DNA of 53,205 bases from Paludibacteraceae bacterium (GCA_017448345.1 JAFSLP010000027.1:1-53205), one strand, 5' to 3'; shown: positions 25,238 through 33,824, counted from the stretch's first letter. Made by a program: numbers and translations. Notes: a model not told the origin generated them from the sequence alone.

Positions 25238-25672
25238 GTGAAACTTCCATCCTCATATCTCCCAAAGAAAATCCGTAGTGCCGTACGATTTTTCGTGGTC
25301 GGCACTACGGGTGCTGTTGTCCAGACGTGGTTCTTTATGGCGGCTCTTTATTTCTTCCGCCAGCCGGAGAAAGGGGCAGCCTTGTACTATGCGGCGTTTG
25401 GAATAGGCTATGTCATGGAGATGATTCCTAACTATTTTCTGTCCAACTGGTACACGTTCGGCACACGTCCGAACTGGAAGAATGCCGGAGGTTTCCTCTT
25501 TGCGCGTGCCATTAATGTGGTTATCCAGTTTGCGCTTCTGCCGCTCATGCTGGAGGCGTTCTCGCAATGGCGGAACGACCTGATAAGCATGTTCGTCATC
25601 TTCCTTGCCGGCTGTATCAACTATCTCATCTGCCTTCTTTTCTTCAATAAGAAGGACAACCCCAAGTCATAA
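25238..25672 (+). CDS. GtrA family membrane protein
   Basis: 144-residue inner-membrane protein with four hydrophobic segments (about 18-38, 48-66, 85-105, 115-135). The family motif pattern is clear: RFFVVGTTGAVVQTWFF, then NYFLSNWYTFG and INYLICLLFFNKK. GtrA proteins are thought to flip or present lipid-linked sugars across the membrane in glycan or O-antigen modification. It is preceded by a repeat tract after alaS and overlaps the convergent esterase gene by six bases. Confidence 0.9.
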   Translation: MKLPSSYLPKKIRSAVRFFVVGTTGAVVQTWFFMAALYFFRQPEKGAALYYAAFGIGYVMEMIPNYFLSNWYTFGTRPNWKNAGGFLFARAINVVIQFALLPLMLEAFSQWRNDLISMFVIFLAGCINYLICLLFFNKKDNPKS

Positions 25673-26554
25673 TTTCTGCAGGAACCGGCAGAGGTAATCC
25701 TGCCAGTTGTCCCACGTGTGCCCTCCCGCACTCTCGTAGTAGGTATATTCGAGGTGGTTCTCTTCGAGCCACCGGCGGTATTCCTGCATCGGCTCATACA
25801 GAAAATCCTCGCGTCCCATACCTATCCAGTAGAGCTTGTTGTCCGCCATCAGGGCACGCACCTCTTCCTGCCAGTTGTCATAGGCTTCCGCAGAGACGGG
25901 CGGGAAGACCACAGCCGAGAACAGCCCCACACAGGCAAACTGTCCGTGCAGGAAATGCGACACGTGCATGGTGTGGAAACCGCCCATCGACAGTCCGGCT
26001 ATGGCGCGCTGCGAGGGCTCGGAGCTGATGCTGTAGCGTTGCTCCGCCTCCGCCATGAATGCCGGGAAACGGCTCTCCCAGTAGCCGGACATCTCATAGC
26101 CTCTCTCCTGCTCGCGTGTGAACTTGCGCCAGTGCGCGGAGCCCTTGGAGGTGTCGAACGCTTCGCCGGAAGGGGTGGTGTCCGGTGCCGCCATCAGCGC
26201 CTCGCGTTCCGCCGGAGGTATGCTTCCCAAGAAGTTGTCGGGCATCACCACCACCATCTCCCTGACGGCTCCGCAGCGCAGCAGCGAGTCCATCCAATGC
26301 ACCAAGCGCCCCTGCGTCGTCCAGTCGTCCTCGGAGCCGTACATGCCGTGCTGCAGATACAGGACGGGGAAGACCTCGTGCGTCTTTTGCACACGCGCCT
26401 TGTAATTGTCGGGCAGATAGATACAGCACGGCACGCCCATCAGTGTGTCGCGAACCACGGTGCCTGCCTGCAGAGGGGATGCCTCCTGCTTGGCACAACT
26501 AATCATCACGGCACTCATGCCTGCCGTGATGATGAAGAGAAAGAACTTTTTCAT
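25667..26554 (-). CDS. Esterase D-type alpha/beta hydrolase lipoprotein
   Basis: 295 residues from the ATG at 26554, chosen because it starts a lipoprotein signal (MKKFFLFIITAGMSAVMISC). The body matches the putative-esterase family of XynZ-like enzymes: GVPCCIYLPDNYK, FPVLYLQHGMYGSEDDWT, the nucleophile in GLSMGGFHTM near 188, and a C-terminal GGHTWDNWQDYL with the likely catalytic His. It probably removes ester groups from polysaccharide at the cell surface. It is last in a minus strand operon after two GH13 amylase-type lipoproteins, so starch- or glycan-related work is likely. Confidence 0.85.
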   Translation of the reverse strand: MKKFFLFIITAGMSAVMISCAKQEASPLQAGTVVRDTLMGVPCCIYLPDNYKARVQKTHEVFPVLYLQHGMYGSEDDWTTQGRLVHWMDSLLRCGAVREMVVVMPDNFLGSIPPAEREALMAAPDTTPSGEAFDTSKGSAHWRKFTREQERGYEMSGYWESRFPAFMAEAEQRYSISSEPSQRAIAGLSMGGFHTMHVSHFLHGQFACVGLFSAVVFPPVSAEAYDNWQEEVRALMADNKLYWIGMGREDFLYEPMQEYRRWLEENHLEYTYYESAGGHTWDNWQDYLCRFLQKL

Positions 26555-26582
26555 ACTCTTTAACCCGAACGGTTGTCGGGGT

Positions 26583-27926
26583 TTATTTCTCAAGAATCTT
26601 GTATTGCCACGGAGCCAGCGTGAATGTCTGTGCCGGTTCCACGGTGCATTCCTTGCCGCATATGCAGCGGTATTTGCCGTCGAATCCTGTGAGGTCCAGC
26701 GTCACCGTCTGTTCCTCGCCGGACATGTTCATCACGGCAATCACGGTGTTGTCATGCCATTTGCCTTCTTTGTGGCGCACGCACGCAAAGACGTGTCCGT
26801 TATCGGCAGCGACGCGTGCCATCGGGGCGCCTGCTTCGGGTGAGAAGAGGGCTTTGTTGCGCTCACGCAGACCGTTGAGCGACTTGTACAGCTCTGCTTG
26901 TGCGTAAGCCTCGTCTGTGTCAATCAGGTCTTTCTCGAAGAACTCCAGCCGGTGGTGGTTGCCGCTCAGCTGACCCGTGTAAATCATCGGCATTCCGGGT
27001 ACGACATAGCAGAATGCGGCAAAGAGGGGTGCCGCATCGCCCATTCGCTCCTGTTCGGTGCCGTTCCAGCTGTTCTCGTCATGGTTGGTGATGAAGTTCA
27101 TGCGGATGGCTTCCGGACGGATGGTGGTGTCGGCTTTGGCGAAATACGCCCACAGGTCCTCAACGCTCTGTTTGCCTTGCGCCACATCGTTCATCAGGTG
27201 GTGAAGCGTCCAGCCGTAGTACATGTCGAACGCGCTCTCGGTCAGCTCCTGTGCTTTGTCCTCGTCCTCTGCCAGAGTGAACATGTCGGGGTGTGTCAGA
27301 CGCAGGTCGCCCATAGCCCAGTTCCAGAAGTCGGTCGGTACTTCGCCTGCCACGTCGCAGCGGAAGCCGTCAATGCCGATAGAGTCCATCCACCAGTGCA
27401 TGGCTTTGAGCATCTCGGCACGCATGTCTTGGTTCTCATAGTTCAGTTTGGAGATGTCGGTCCAGTCGTATTGAACCATCAGGTTGCCGAGGCTGTCGCG
27501 GTAATGCCAGCCGTCGTTCTTGGTCCATTCGCTGTCCGGAGCCGTGTGGTTGGCTACCCAGTCAAGGATGACTTTGAATCCCAGTTGGTGAGCCTTGGCA
27601 AGAAAATGCTCGAAGTCCTCGCGTGTGCCGAACTCGGGGTTGATGGCGCAGTAGTCGATGATGGAGTAGTAACTGCCCAGCGTGCCTTTGCGTGTGATGA
27701 CGCCGATAGGCTGGCAGGGCATCACCCAGATGATGTCTATGCCGTTCTCGCGAAGGGTGGGAAGCAGCTCTTCCGCAGCACGGAAGGTGCCTTCTTCGGT
27801 CAACTGGCGGGTGTTCAACTCATAAATCGTAGCGTCGTACGCCCAGCGGGGATGACGCATCTGTGCTTGCTCCGTGCAGCTCATCAGTGCCAGAGCAGCG
27901 ATTGCAAAAAACAAGGTCTTTTTCAT
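26583..27926 (-). CDS. GH13 alpha-amylase family lipoprotein
   Basis: 447 residues with lipoprotein signal MKKTLFFAIAALALMSC. GH13 regions are all present: ILDWVANHTAPD (region I), GIDGFRCDVAGEVP with the nucleophile Asp (II), MFTLAEDED with the acid/base Glu (III) and MNFITNHDENSW (IV). A small C-terminal beta domain follows (VIAVMNMSGEEQTVTLDLTGF). It probably hydrolyses alpha-glucans at the outer membrane or in the periplasm. It lies between a larger GH13 lipoprotein gene and an esterase gene, all in one direction. Confidence 0.92.
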   Translation of the reverse strand: MKKTLFFAIAALALMSCTEQAQMRHPRWAYDATIYELNTRQLTEEGTFRAAEELLPTLRENGIDIIWVMPCQPIGVITRKGTLGSYYSIIDYCAINPEFGTREDFEHFLAKAHQLGFKVILDWVANHTAPDSEWTKNDGWHYRDSLGNLMVQYDWTDISKLNYENQDMRAEMLKAMHWWMDSIGIDGFRCDVAGEVPTDFWNWAMGDLRLTHPDMFTLAEDEDKAQELTESAFDMYYGWTLHHLMNDVAQGKQSVEDLWAYFAKADTTIRPEAIRMNFITNHDENSWNGTEQERMGDAAPLFAAFCYVVPGMPMIYTGQLSGNHHRLEFFEKDLIDTDEAYAQAELYKSLNGLRERNKALFSPEAGAPMARVAADNGHVFACVRHKEGKWHDNTVIAVMNMSGEEQTVTLDLTGFDGKYRCICGKECTVEPAQTFTLAPWQYKILEK

Positions 27927-27961
27927 AAATTATCAATTAAAAATTCTCAATTCTCAATTCT
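27927..27961 (-). repeat. AATTGAGAATTGAG repeat between the two amylase genes
   Basis: Read on the minus strand, four to five 7-bp units (GAGAATT-like) fill the gap. The stop codon of the upstream GH13 gene (27954-27956) lies inside a unit, so the repeat defines the protein's end. Confidence 0.85.
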
Positions 27962-29999
27962 CAACTATCTCCCACGTCAAGTCTTTGCGGTTGAGGGTGA
28001 CGGTTACTTTTTTGCCCAGATAGATACGCTGGTAGATGATTTCGTCGGGCCGGTCGATGAGGGGGATGAAATCTCCGTAGAGCAGCGGCATGGAGTTTCT
28101 GCGCATATGGATGAGGTCAGCCACTTGGCTGCGCATCTTTTGTTCGTCGCTGTTCAGCTGTTCGAACCGCATCATATGGCGGTTGTCGGGGTCGTTGGCA
28201 CCCACCTCGCCGTACTCGTCGCCCTGATAGATACAGGGCACACCGGGCAGCGTCATGTTCAGCACCTCCAGCATCATCGCACGTTTGTAGGCTTTCTCCG
28301 CATCGCCGATACCTATCTCGCGAGTCCAGCCTTCCTCTTTGCCGTAGGCGTAGATGTCGATGGCTTCGCCGGCGATAGAGGCGAAACGTATCTGGTCGTG
28401 GTTGCCGGAGATGTTACCCATTGTGTGGTGTGCGCCGTACGTGGCGAGGGATGTCAGTTCGTTCTGAAGGACGGCGTCCATGCCCTTGTAGCCGCAGATA
28501 GCCTCGCGGGCGGTGAAATAGACGTTGAAGTCAAACTGCGCATTCAGCATGCCGCTCTTGACATAACTGCCGATGAGTTCGGGGCTGCCGTATGTCTCGC
28601 CGATCATCCACACGGGGCGTCCCTGCCAGCGGGTGGCTATCTTCTGACCTAACATACGCCAGTAGCCCTCGGGGATATGTTTGCACGCATCGTGCCGGTA
28701 GCCGTCGAAGTCGTATTCCGCCAGCCAGTACAGTGCGCTGTCGGTCATCGCCTCGCATACCTCGCTGCGCTCCAGATCCAGCGTGGGGATATGTTTGTCG
28801 AACCATGTAGTCAGACGCGCCTCGTCCCATAACTCGAAATTACGCCGTCCGTCCGGCAGGATGGAGTCGGTATGCCAGTCCGGATGTTCCTGCAGGGTCG
28901 GGGAGTTGATGTGCATGTGGTTGGCTACGTAGTCCAGCACCACGTTGATATTATGCGCGTGCGCGCTTGTTAATAAGGTGCGCAGCTCCTCCGGGGTGCC
29001 GAAACGGTCATCTATCTTGGTGGCGAAGATAGGCCAGTAGCCGTGATAGCCGGAGAACTTGGTATAGGTCTTGGCGGGGTCGTATTTGTTTCCGTTCGGG
29101 AAGGGGTAGAGTCCCCATGCGTCCCACGGGTTCTGTGTTATCGGGCTGATCCACAGCGTGTTGACACCGAGTTTGTCGAAATAGCCGTCGTTAATCTTTT
29201 GGGTGATACCGGCAAGGTCGCCGCCTTGGTAATCGACGATGTCCAGCACTTCGGGCGAGTTCAGCTTGCGGTCGTTGGACGGGTTGCCGTTATAGAAACG
29301 GTCGATGAGCACCGAATAGAGCACCTGTGCCTGCTGGTCATGACGGTTCAGCTGCCCGGCGTCGGTGATGATTCTGCCGTCCTGCATCGGCAGCAGCATG
29401 TCGTTATAGAGGTATGTCTCGTCTTCGGCGAAGATACGCAGGTAGGTCCTGCCGGTTAACGGATAGTTCTTGTTTCTCAGCAGTTTGAGGTCAAGCGTCC
29501 ATGTGCCGTCCGCCTCTTCCTGCCACAGACTGTGGTCTATCAGCATGTTCTGGATATAGGCTTCGATGGTGGGATTAGCCACGGAGTCGAAGAACCCCAC
29601 GCGGAGCACGTCGTTCTCGTATCCCAATGACACCAGCGATTGCCGTACGGGCTTGGCGGGCAGGACGGGAATGGCGAAACTGCTTTTGCGGTCATGGAAA
29701 GAAATGGCGTGAATCGACCTGTTGCGGTTGATGAGGTCCATCTCACGAACCACTTGCGGCGTACCGATGAGGTTGACGCATTCCAGCGATTCACCGGTGG
29801 TCCACTGCAGACCCTCCCATAATCCGGTGTCGCCGTAAAGCACCGGCACGAAATCGGTCAGGACGATATGCATCGTGTCGCCTGTCATGCGAACAGGCAT
29901 GATAGGGTTGGACTGTGCGATGGTCTGAGCTACGGGAGTACTGCGCTGGCAGCTGCTCAGGCAGGCTGCAAGAATAGCTACAAAAAGGTATTTTCTCAT
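27954..29999 (-). CDS. GH13 lipoprotein (SusG-like alpha-amylase / cyclomaltodextrinase type)
   Basis: 681 residues from ATG 29999, starting with a lipoprotein signal (MRKYLFVAILAACLSSC). The N-terminal ~240 residues form a beta-rich non-catalytic region. The catalytic barrel has the GH13 regions: NVVLDYVANHMHIN, FDGYRHDACKHIP (nucleophile), WMIGETYGSPE (acid/base) and MGNISGNHDQIRFAS. VPCIYQGDEYGEVGANDPDNR is the late GH13 segment. It likely degrades starch or maltodextrins at the cell surface. It is first in an operon driven by the minus-strand half of the bidirectional promoter 30021-30068. Confidence 0.92.
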   Translation of the reverse strand: MRKYLFVAILAACLSSCQRSTPVAQTIAQSNPIMPVRMTGDTMHIVLTDFVPVLYGDTGLWEGLQWTTGESLECVNLIGTPQVVREMDLINRNRSIHAISFHDRKSSFAIPVLPAKPVRQSLVSLGYENDVLRVGFFDSVANPTIEAYIQNMLIDHSLWQEEADGTWTLDLKLLRNKNYPLTGRTYLRIFAEDETYLYNDMLLPMQDGRIITDAGQLNRHDQQAQVLYSVLIDRFYNGNPSNDRKLNSPEVLDIVDYQGGDLAGITQKINDGYFDKLGVNTLWISPITQNPWDAWGLYPFPNGNKYDPAKTYTKFSGYHGYWPIFATKIDDRFGTPEELRTLLTSAHAHNINVVLDYVANHMHINSPTLQEHPDWHTDSILPDGRRNFELWDEARLTTWFDKHIPTLDLERSEVCEAMTDSALYWLAEYDFDGYRHDACKHIPEGYWRMLGQKIATRWQGRPVWMIGETYGSPELIGSYVKSGMLNAQFDFNVYFTAREAICGYKGMDAVLQNELTSLATYGAHHTMGNISGNHDQIRFASIAGEAIDIYAYGKEEGWTREIGIGDAEKAYKRAMMLEVLNMTLPGVPCIYQGDEYGEVGANDPDNRHMMRFEQLNSDEQKMRSQVADLIHMRRNSMPLLYGDFIPLIDRPDEIIYQRIYLGKKVTVTLNRKDLTWEIVEN

Positions 30000-30020
30000 G
30001 ATGAAATAGATTTTACGCTG

Positions 30021-30068
30021 CAAAGATACAAAAAAATTTGCATATGTGCAAAAAAAATTGTAAATTTG
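30021..30068. promoter_or_regulatory. Overlapping divergent promoters sharing one palindromic -33 region
   Basis: Plus: TTG 30038-30040, 20 nt, TAAATTTG 30061-30068 (towards the M20 dipeptidase). Minus: TTG 30049-30051, 20 nt, TATCTTTG 30021-30028 (towards the amylase operon). Both -33 boxes lie in the quasi-palindrome TTTGCATATGTGCAAA (30037-30052), so one polymerase should exclude the other. Confidence 0.8.
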
Positions 30069-30086
30069 CACAAATTTTTGGTTTCT

Positions 30087-31562
30087 ATGAGTATTCAGGA
30101 GTATATCAATGCCCACCGTGAGCGTTTCATGGAGGAGTGGGCGTCCCTCATCCGCATCCCCAGTGTCAGTTGCGAAGCCTCGCATAAAGCCGATATGCAG
30201 CGTTGTGCCGAACGGTGGCGCGAACTGCTGCTCGAAGCCGGTTGCCAGAAGGCGCAAGTCATATCGGCATCGAATCCGTCGGAGTGCCCGGAGGCACCTT
30301 CAGACGGCAATCCCTTCGTCTATGCCGAGTTTAAATGTGAAAATGAGAAAATAGGAAAATGTGAAAATGAGAAAATAGGAAAATGTGAAAATGAGAAAAT
30401 AGGAAAATGTGAAAATGAGAAAATCCCTACGGTTCTTGTTTATGCCCATTACGACGTGATGCCCGTGGAGCCGCTGGACGCTTGGCTCTCCGACCCTTGG
30501 GAACCCTCCGTCCGCAACGGACGCCTCTATGCACGCGGAGCGGACGACGACAAAGGGCAGGCGATGATTCAGGCGAAAGCCTTTGAATATATGGCGAAAA
30601 CAGGGCAGCTCCGATGCAATGTCAAGTTTATCTTCGAGGGCGAGGAAGAGATAGGTTCGCCCTCTCTGGAAGCCTTTCTGGAGAACCATAAAGACCTGCT
30701 GAAGGCGGATATCATCTTGGTTTCCGACACGTCGATGATAGGCAAGGACACACCATCCATCACCACGGGTCTGCGCGGACTGGCATACTGGCAGATAGAG
30801 GTGGACGGACCCAACAGAGACCTGCACTCCGGGCATTTCGGAGGGGCGGTCAAGAACCCCGTCAACGCGCTCTGTGAGATGATTGCGCAGGTGGTGGACA
30901 AAGACGGACGTATCACTATTCCGCATTTCTACGACGACGTGCTGCCTATCCCCGACGAGGAGAGACGGATGATTGCGCAGATACCCTTCTCGCAGGAGGT
31001 GTATAACAAAGCGATAGATGTCGATGATGTCTTTGGAGAGCAGGGCTACAGTACACTGGAGCGTAACTCCTGCCGTCCGTCGTTTGACGTGTGCGGCATA
31101 TGGGGTGGTTACACGGGCGAGGGCTCCAAGACCGTCCTGCCCTCCAAAGCTTTTGCCAAAGTCTCATGCCGCTTGGTGGCGAACCAAGACCACGAGAAGA
31201 TCTCACGCGCGTTCATAGAATATATGGAATCGCTTGCGCCCAAAGGTGTGCGTGTGCGCGTCACGCCTATGCACGGCGGACAGGGGTACGTCTGCCCGAT
31301 TGACATCCCTGCGTATAAAGCGGCGGAGAAGGGCTTTGAAGAAGCCTTCGGCAAGCGTCCGCTGGCGGCAAGAAGAGGAGGCTCGATACCCATCATCTCC
31401 GCTTTTGAACGTATTCTGGGCTGCAAGACCATCCTCATGGGCTTCGGCTTGGAGCAGAACGCCATACACTCGCCCAACGAGTCCATGGACCTCGAGGTCT
31501 GGGAGAAAGGCATCATCGCCGTCACAGGATTCTATAAGGCTTTGACGGAAAATCAAGGTTAA
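30087..31562 (+). CDS. M20 family metallo-dipeptidase
   Basis: Zinc dipeptidase/carboxypeptidase of the ArgE/DapE/PepV group, 491 residues from ATG 30087. Metal and catalytic motifs: TVLVYAHYDVMPVEPLDAW (first His and the Asp), LYARGADDDKGQ, FEGEEEIGSPS (catalytic Glu pair) and VSDTSMI. The dimerisation-domain signature is DLHSGHFGGAVKNP, and the last metal His lies near FGLEQNAIHSPNESM. Four copies of the octapeptide KCENEKIG interrupt the strand before TVLVYAHYD, coded by a 24-bp repeat; other family members have a short loop there. Confidence 0.92.
   Translation: MSIQEYINAHRERFMEEWASLIRIPSVSCEASHKADMQRCAERWRELLLEAGCQKAQVISASNPSECPEAPSDGNPFVYAEFKCENEKIGKCENEKIGKCENEKIGKCENEKIPTVLVYAHYDVMPVEPLDAWLSDPWEPSVRNGRLYARGADDDKGQAMIQAKAFEYMAKTGQLRCNVKFIFEGEEEIGSPSLEAFLENHKDLLKADIILVSDTSMIGKDTPSITTGLRGLAYWQIEVDGPNRDLHSGHFGGAVKNPVNALCEMIAQVVDKDGRITIPHFYDDVLPIPDEERRMIAQIPFSQEVYNKAIDVDDVFGEQGYSTLERNSCRPSFDVCGIWGGYTGEGSKTVLPSKAFAKVSCRLVANQDHEKISRAFIEYMESLAPKGVRVRVTPMHGGQGYVCPIDIPAYKAAEKGFEEAFGKRPLAARRGGSIPIISAFERILGCKTILMGFGLEQNAIHSPNESMDLEVWEKGIIAVTGFYKALTENQG
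30333..30424 (+). repeat. 24-bp tandem repeat inside the M20 dipeptidase gene
   Basis: Units at 30333-30356, 30357-30380, 30381-30404 and a partial fourth to 30424, virtually identical, each built from AAATGTGAAAATGAG + AAAATAGGA. Frame is kept (8 codons per unit). Identity between units suggests recent expansion. Confidence 0.95.
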
Positions 31563-31579
31563 CCGTTAATAATCACACT

Positions 31580-32458
31580 ATGCGTAAATTATTCCTGTTT
31601 CTTCTGCTTTTGCCGGCTGTGCTTTGGGCGAAAGACTTGCATGAGGGGGATACCCTCTGGCTCAATGACCTCATGAAGAAGGTTGAGTCCGCCGATGCAA
31701 CCCGGTACGGCTTTGTCAAGCACGTGGACACGGTGTCGAATGTGGCAACAGTCCATCATTTCACCCTCAGGGACAAGCGTCTCATTGCCATCCGTCATGT
31801 GGTTGCTACGGGCAAAGGAGCCGGACTCAGTAAGGGCAAACAGATTTATTTCGACGAGAACGGCAAGACGCAGTCCATGGAGGTCTATACTCTTGTCAAT
31901 GACGAACTCAAAGGGAAAGTCCGTAACCGCCTTGCCGCTGAGACCATCCTCTATCCCGACGGCAAGACCAAGGAGGAACTGACCATATCTTATGAGATGA
32001 TCAAAGGCAAAGAACACAGCACAACCGACCGTAAGTGTTTTTATCCCGACGGAGCATTGCAATACGAGGAACACGCCGACGGCGAAGAACTGAAGACGGT
32101 TTATTACAAACCTGACGGCAAAGTGACCAAGCACCCCAAAGAGAAAATACCTCCGTATATGACTATGCCTGATTTCCCGGGCGGACAGGAGGCGTTGTTT
32201 GAGTTCCTCACGAATGAGGTCCGATACCCGGCTGAAGCGCAGGAAAACGGCAAGGAGGGCAGAGTTATTGTTCAGTTTGTCGTTGCCACGGACGGTAAGA
32301 TAGAGGAGGTGAAAGTGGTGCGTTCCGGCGGTGATCCTTCGCTGGACAGGGAAGCCGTGAGAGTGGTCAGTGCCATGCCGAGATGGTTTCCGGGCAAGAA
32401 ACGCGGTGTTCCCACACGTGTCAAATACACCGTCCCCGTCAATTTCCGCCTCAATTGA
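31580..32458 (+). CDS. TonB C-terminal domain protein
   Basis: 292 residues, with an N-terminal export signal (MRKLFLFLLLLPAVLWAKD). The middle (about 85-185) has MORN-like repeats (GKQIYFDENGKTQSMEVYT, LYPDGKTKEELT, FYPDGALQYEEHADG). The C-terminal ~90 residues are a TonB_C domain: PDFPGGQEALFEFLTNEVRYPAEAQ, GRVIVQFVVATDGKIEEVKVV and GKKRGVPTRVKYTVPVNF. No clear membrane anchor remains after the signal, so it may act in the periplasm rather than as a classical TonB. It follows the M20 gene by 17 nt. Confidence 0.85.
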   Translation: MRKLFLFLLLLPAVLWAKDLHEGDTLWLNDLMKKVESADATRYGFVKHVDTVSNVATVHHFTLRDKRLIAIRHVVATGKGAGLSKGKQIYFDENGKTQSMEVYTLVNDELKGKVRNRLAAETILYPDGKTKEELTISYEMIKGKEHSTTDRKCFYPDGALQYEEHADGEELKTVYYKPDGKVTKHPKEKIPPYMTMPDFPGGQEALFEFLTNEVRYPAEAQENGKEGRVIVQFVVATDGKIEEVKVVRSGGDPSLDREAVRVVSAMPRWFPGKKRGVPTRVKYTVPVNFRLN

Positions 32459-32475
32459 TTTTTTTCCCGTTTCTC

Positions 32476-32518
32476 TTGCATATTTCAAAAAAATGTCGTA
32501 CCTTTGCAGCCGCAAAGG
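32476..32518 (+). promoter_or_regulatory. Promoter and palindromic operator of the second MNT/HEPN pair
   Basis: TTG 32476-32478, 20 nt, TACCTTTG 32499-32506; palindrome CCTTTGC-agcc-GCAAAGG at 32501-32518, 9 nt before the start codon. Same design as at 19331-19373. Confidence 0.75.
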
Positions 32519-32527
32519 TTAGAATGT

Positions 32528-32848
32528 ATGGAATCAAAGAACGACATATTAAAACAGATTACTGATCTTGGGAAAAGAGTTCTTCCTGAGAACAGCCGTT
32601 TGGTGCTCTATGGTTCCCGTGCACGGGGAGACAGCCATGCAGACTCTGACTGGGACTTGCTGGTCTTGGTTGATAAAGACAAACAGCAATTGCAGGATTT
32701 CGACCATTATGCGTATCCGTTCATTGAGATGGGCTGGAATATGGGTGCTGAAATTAATCCCATGCTTTATACGCGTTCGGAATGGGAAAAACGCCATTCC
32801 ACACCGTTCTATCATAATGTGGAAGAAGACAAAATTGTATTAGTATGA
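32528..32848 (+). CDS. MNT-type nucleotidyltransferase (antitoxin-like)
   Basis: 106 residues: LVLYGSRARGDSHADSDWDLLVLV near 25-48 is the minimal nucleotidyltransferase signature (GSRARG...DSDWD). The start at 32528 (MESKNDILKQ) is chosen over an out-of-frame ATG at 32524. Its stop overlaps the HEPN gene's start as ATGA. Likely the antitoxin/modifier of the HEPN protein, by analogy with MNT/HEPN systems. Confidence 0.85.
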   Translation: MESKNDILKQITDLGKRVLPENSRLVLYGSRARGDSHADSDWDLLVLVDKDKQQLQDFDHYAYPFIEMGWNMGAEINPMLYTRSEWEKRHSTPFYHNVEEDKIVLV

Positions 32849-33243
32849 GTTTGTCGAATGAAGATAAAAATGTGTTGGTTCAATTGCATTTGGAAAAAGC
32901 GCATTCATGCCTTGCTGATGGAGAGCAGTTATTGAATATGAATTCAGTCTCCGCAGCGGCGAATCGTTTTTACTATGCTGTTTTTCATGCTATCCATGCT
33001 TTGTTTGTAAAAAACGGAATCATTACCAAGTCTCATCATGGTACCAATGCACAGTTCCATCAGCAATTTATCAAAACAGGCATCATAGACCCTAAATACG
33101 GACATTTTATTGCCGTGATGGAGAATATGCGTGAAAAGGCGGACTATGATGTCATTTATGATGTCTCGCGGGAAGATTTGGAGGCATTGAAACCAATAGC
33201 ATATGACTTAATCAAAACCATTGAGCAATTGCTTATTGTCTAA
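32845..33243 (+). CDS. HEPN domain protein (toxin-like partner of MNT)
   Basis: 132 residues with the HEPN pattern of PF05168-type proteins: LHLEKAHSCLADGEQLL, then NRFYYAVFHAIHALFVKNGI containing Rx6H (R-FYYAVF-H), and a helical C-terminus. Unlike the first pair's HepT it lacks the RxxxxHxY form. It overlaps the MNT gene by four bases. Function as an RNase toxin is inferred from the pairing and the Rx6H motif. Confidence 0.85.
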   Translation: MSLSNEDKNVLVQLHLEKAHSCLADGEQLLNMNSVSAAANRFYYAVFHAIHALFVKNGIITKSHHGTNAQFHQQFIKTGIIDPKYGHFIAVMENMREKADYDVIYDVSREDLEALKPIAYDLIKTIEQLLIV

Positions 33244-33588
33244 TTCAGCATAAAATACCATTTTGCTTTGTAGCAGAAAGACCTCCACTCTCACCTATTT
33301 ATGGAATAAAATAGCATCAACCAAGTTTTGGCGATTGTCTATCTTGTATCCCGCCATATATTCTTGGCAGTTGCAGGCGTTTGCCAAACGCCGCTCTTTC
33401 TTCGTCAATTGCGTCCGTAATAATCGTCCCTTCGGCTAAGAATTTAATTCGGACATCGGCTCCGCCGACTCACCGCCACCGGTCACGTCCCACAGTGTCC
33501 TGTGCATGCTATCTCTGTTAGCGCGTTCCCTCCGTCCGGAACACCGCCCGGAATAACTATGTTTTCTCACCAAAAATCTCACAAAAAT

Positions 33589-33619
33589 TTGCATAATTCA
33601 AAAAAATGTCGTATCTTTG
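33589..33619 (+). promoter_or_regulatory. Promoter upstream of the 33825 gene
   Basis: TTG 33589-33591, 20 nt, TATCTTTG 33612-33619, then GCACTCGCAATGG, a near match to the toxin-antitoxin palindrome. About 205 nt before the start codon. Confidence 0.6.
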
Positions 33620-33739
33620 CACTCGCAATGGTTTTTAATACACACTTGCATATCCATCAATAATCCCGTAACCCTCTCAAAAAACGCTGCCTGAATGATA
33701 TTCAAACAATGTCTCTTTTACTTCCGGCTGATTTCTAAA

Positions 33740-33783
33740 AGTGGGTGGTTAGTGGGTGATTAGTGGGTCGTTAGTGGGTTGTT
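33740..33783 (+). repeat. Four 11-bp tandem repeats AGTGGGTNNTT
   Basis: Units at 33740, 33751, 33762 and 33773, differing only at positions 8-9. The 11-bp spacing puts each unit on the same helix face, as in an operator array. It ends 41 bp before the start codon. Confidence 0.85.
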
Positions 33784-33824
33784 TAAATAATGTTTGTTTA
33801 ATTTTTATACAATTTTTTTTTGAA

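Larger units (their letters stand above)
33244..33824 (+). other. Gene-free stretch with palindromic relic, promoter and leader
   Basis: No intact gene. It holds GGCGTTTGCCAAACGCC (33376-33392) next to CTCTTTCTTCG, matched in inverted orientation at 16382-16420; a promoter at 33589-33619; a ~200-nt leader; and four 11-bp repeats (33740-33783) just before the next gene. Confidence 0.5.

Noticed and set aside
26898-28652. 584-codon open frame on the + strand
   Set aside because: It is antisense to the two GH13 genes, whose codon pattern leaves the opposite frame open; it has no family motifs, and the GH13 frames carry all catalytic motifs.
30000-30257. Upstream extension of the SusG-like protein (86 residues)
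   Set aside because: It would overlap the divergent promoter and M20 gene, and the lipoprotein signal peptide starts cleanly at 29999.
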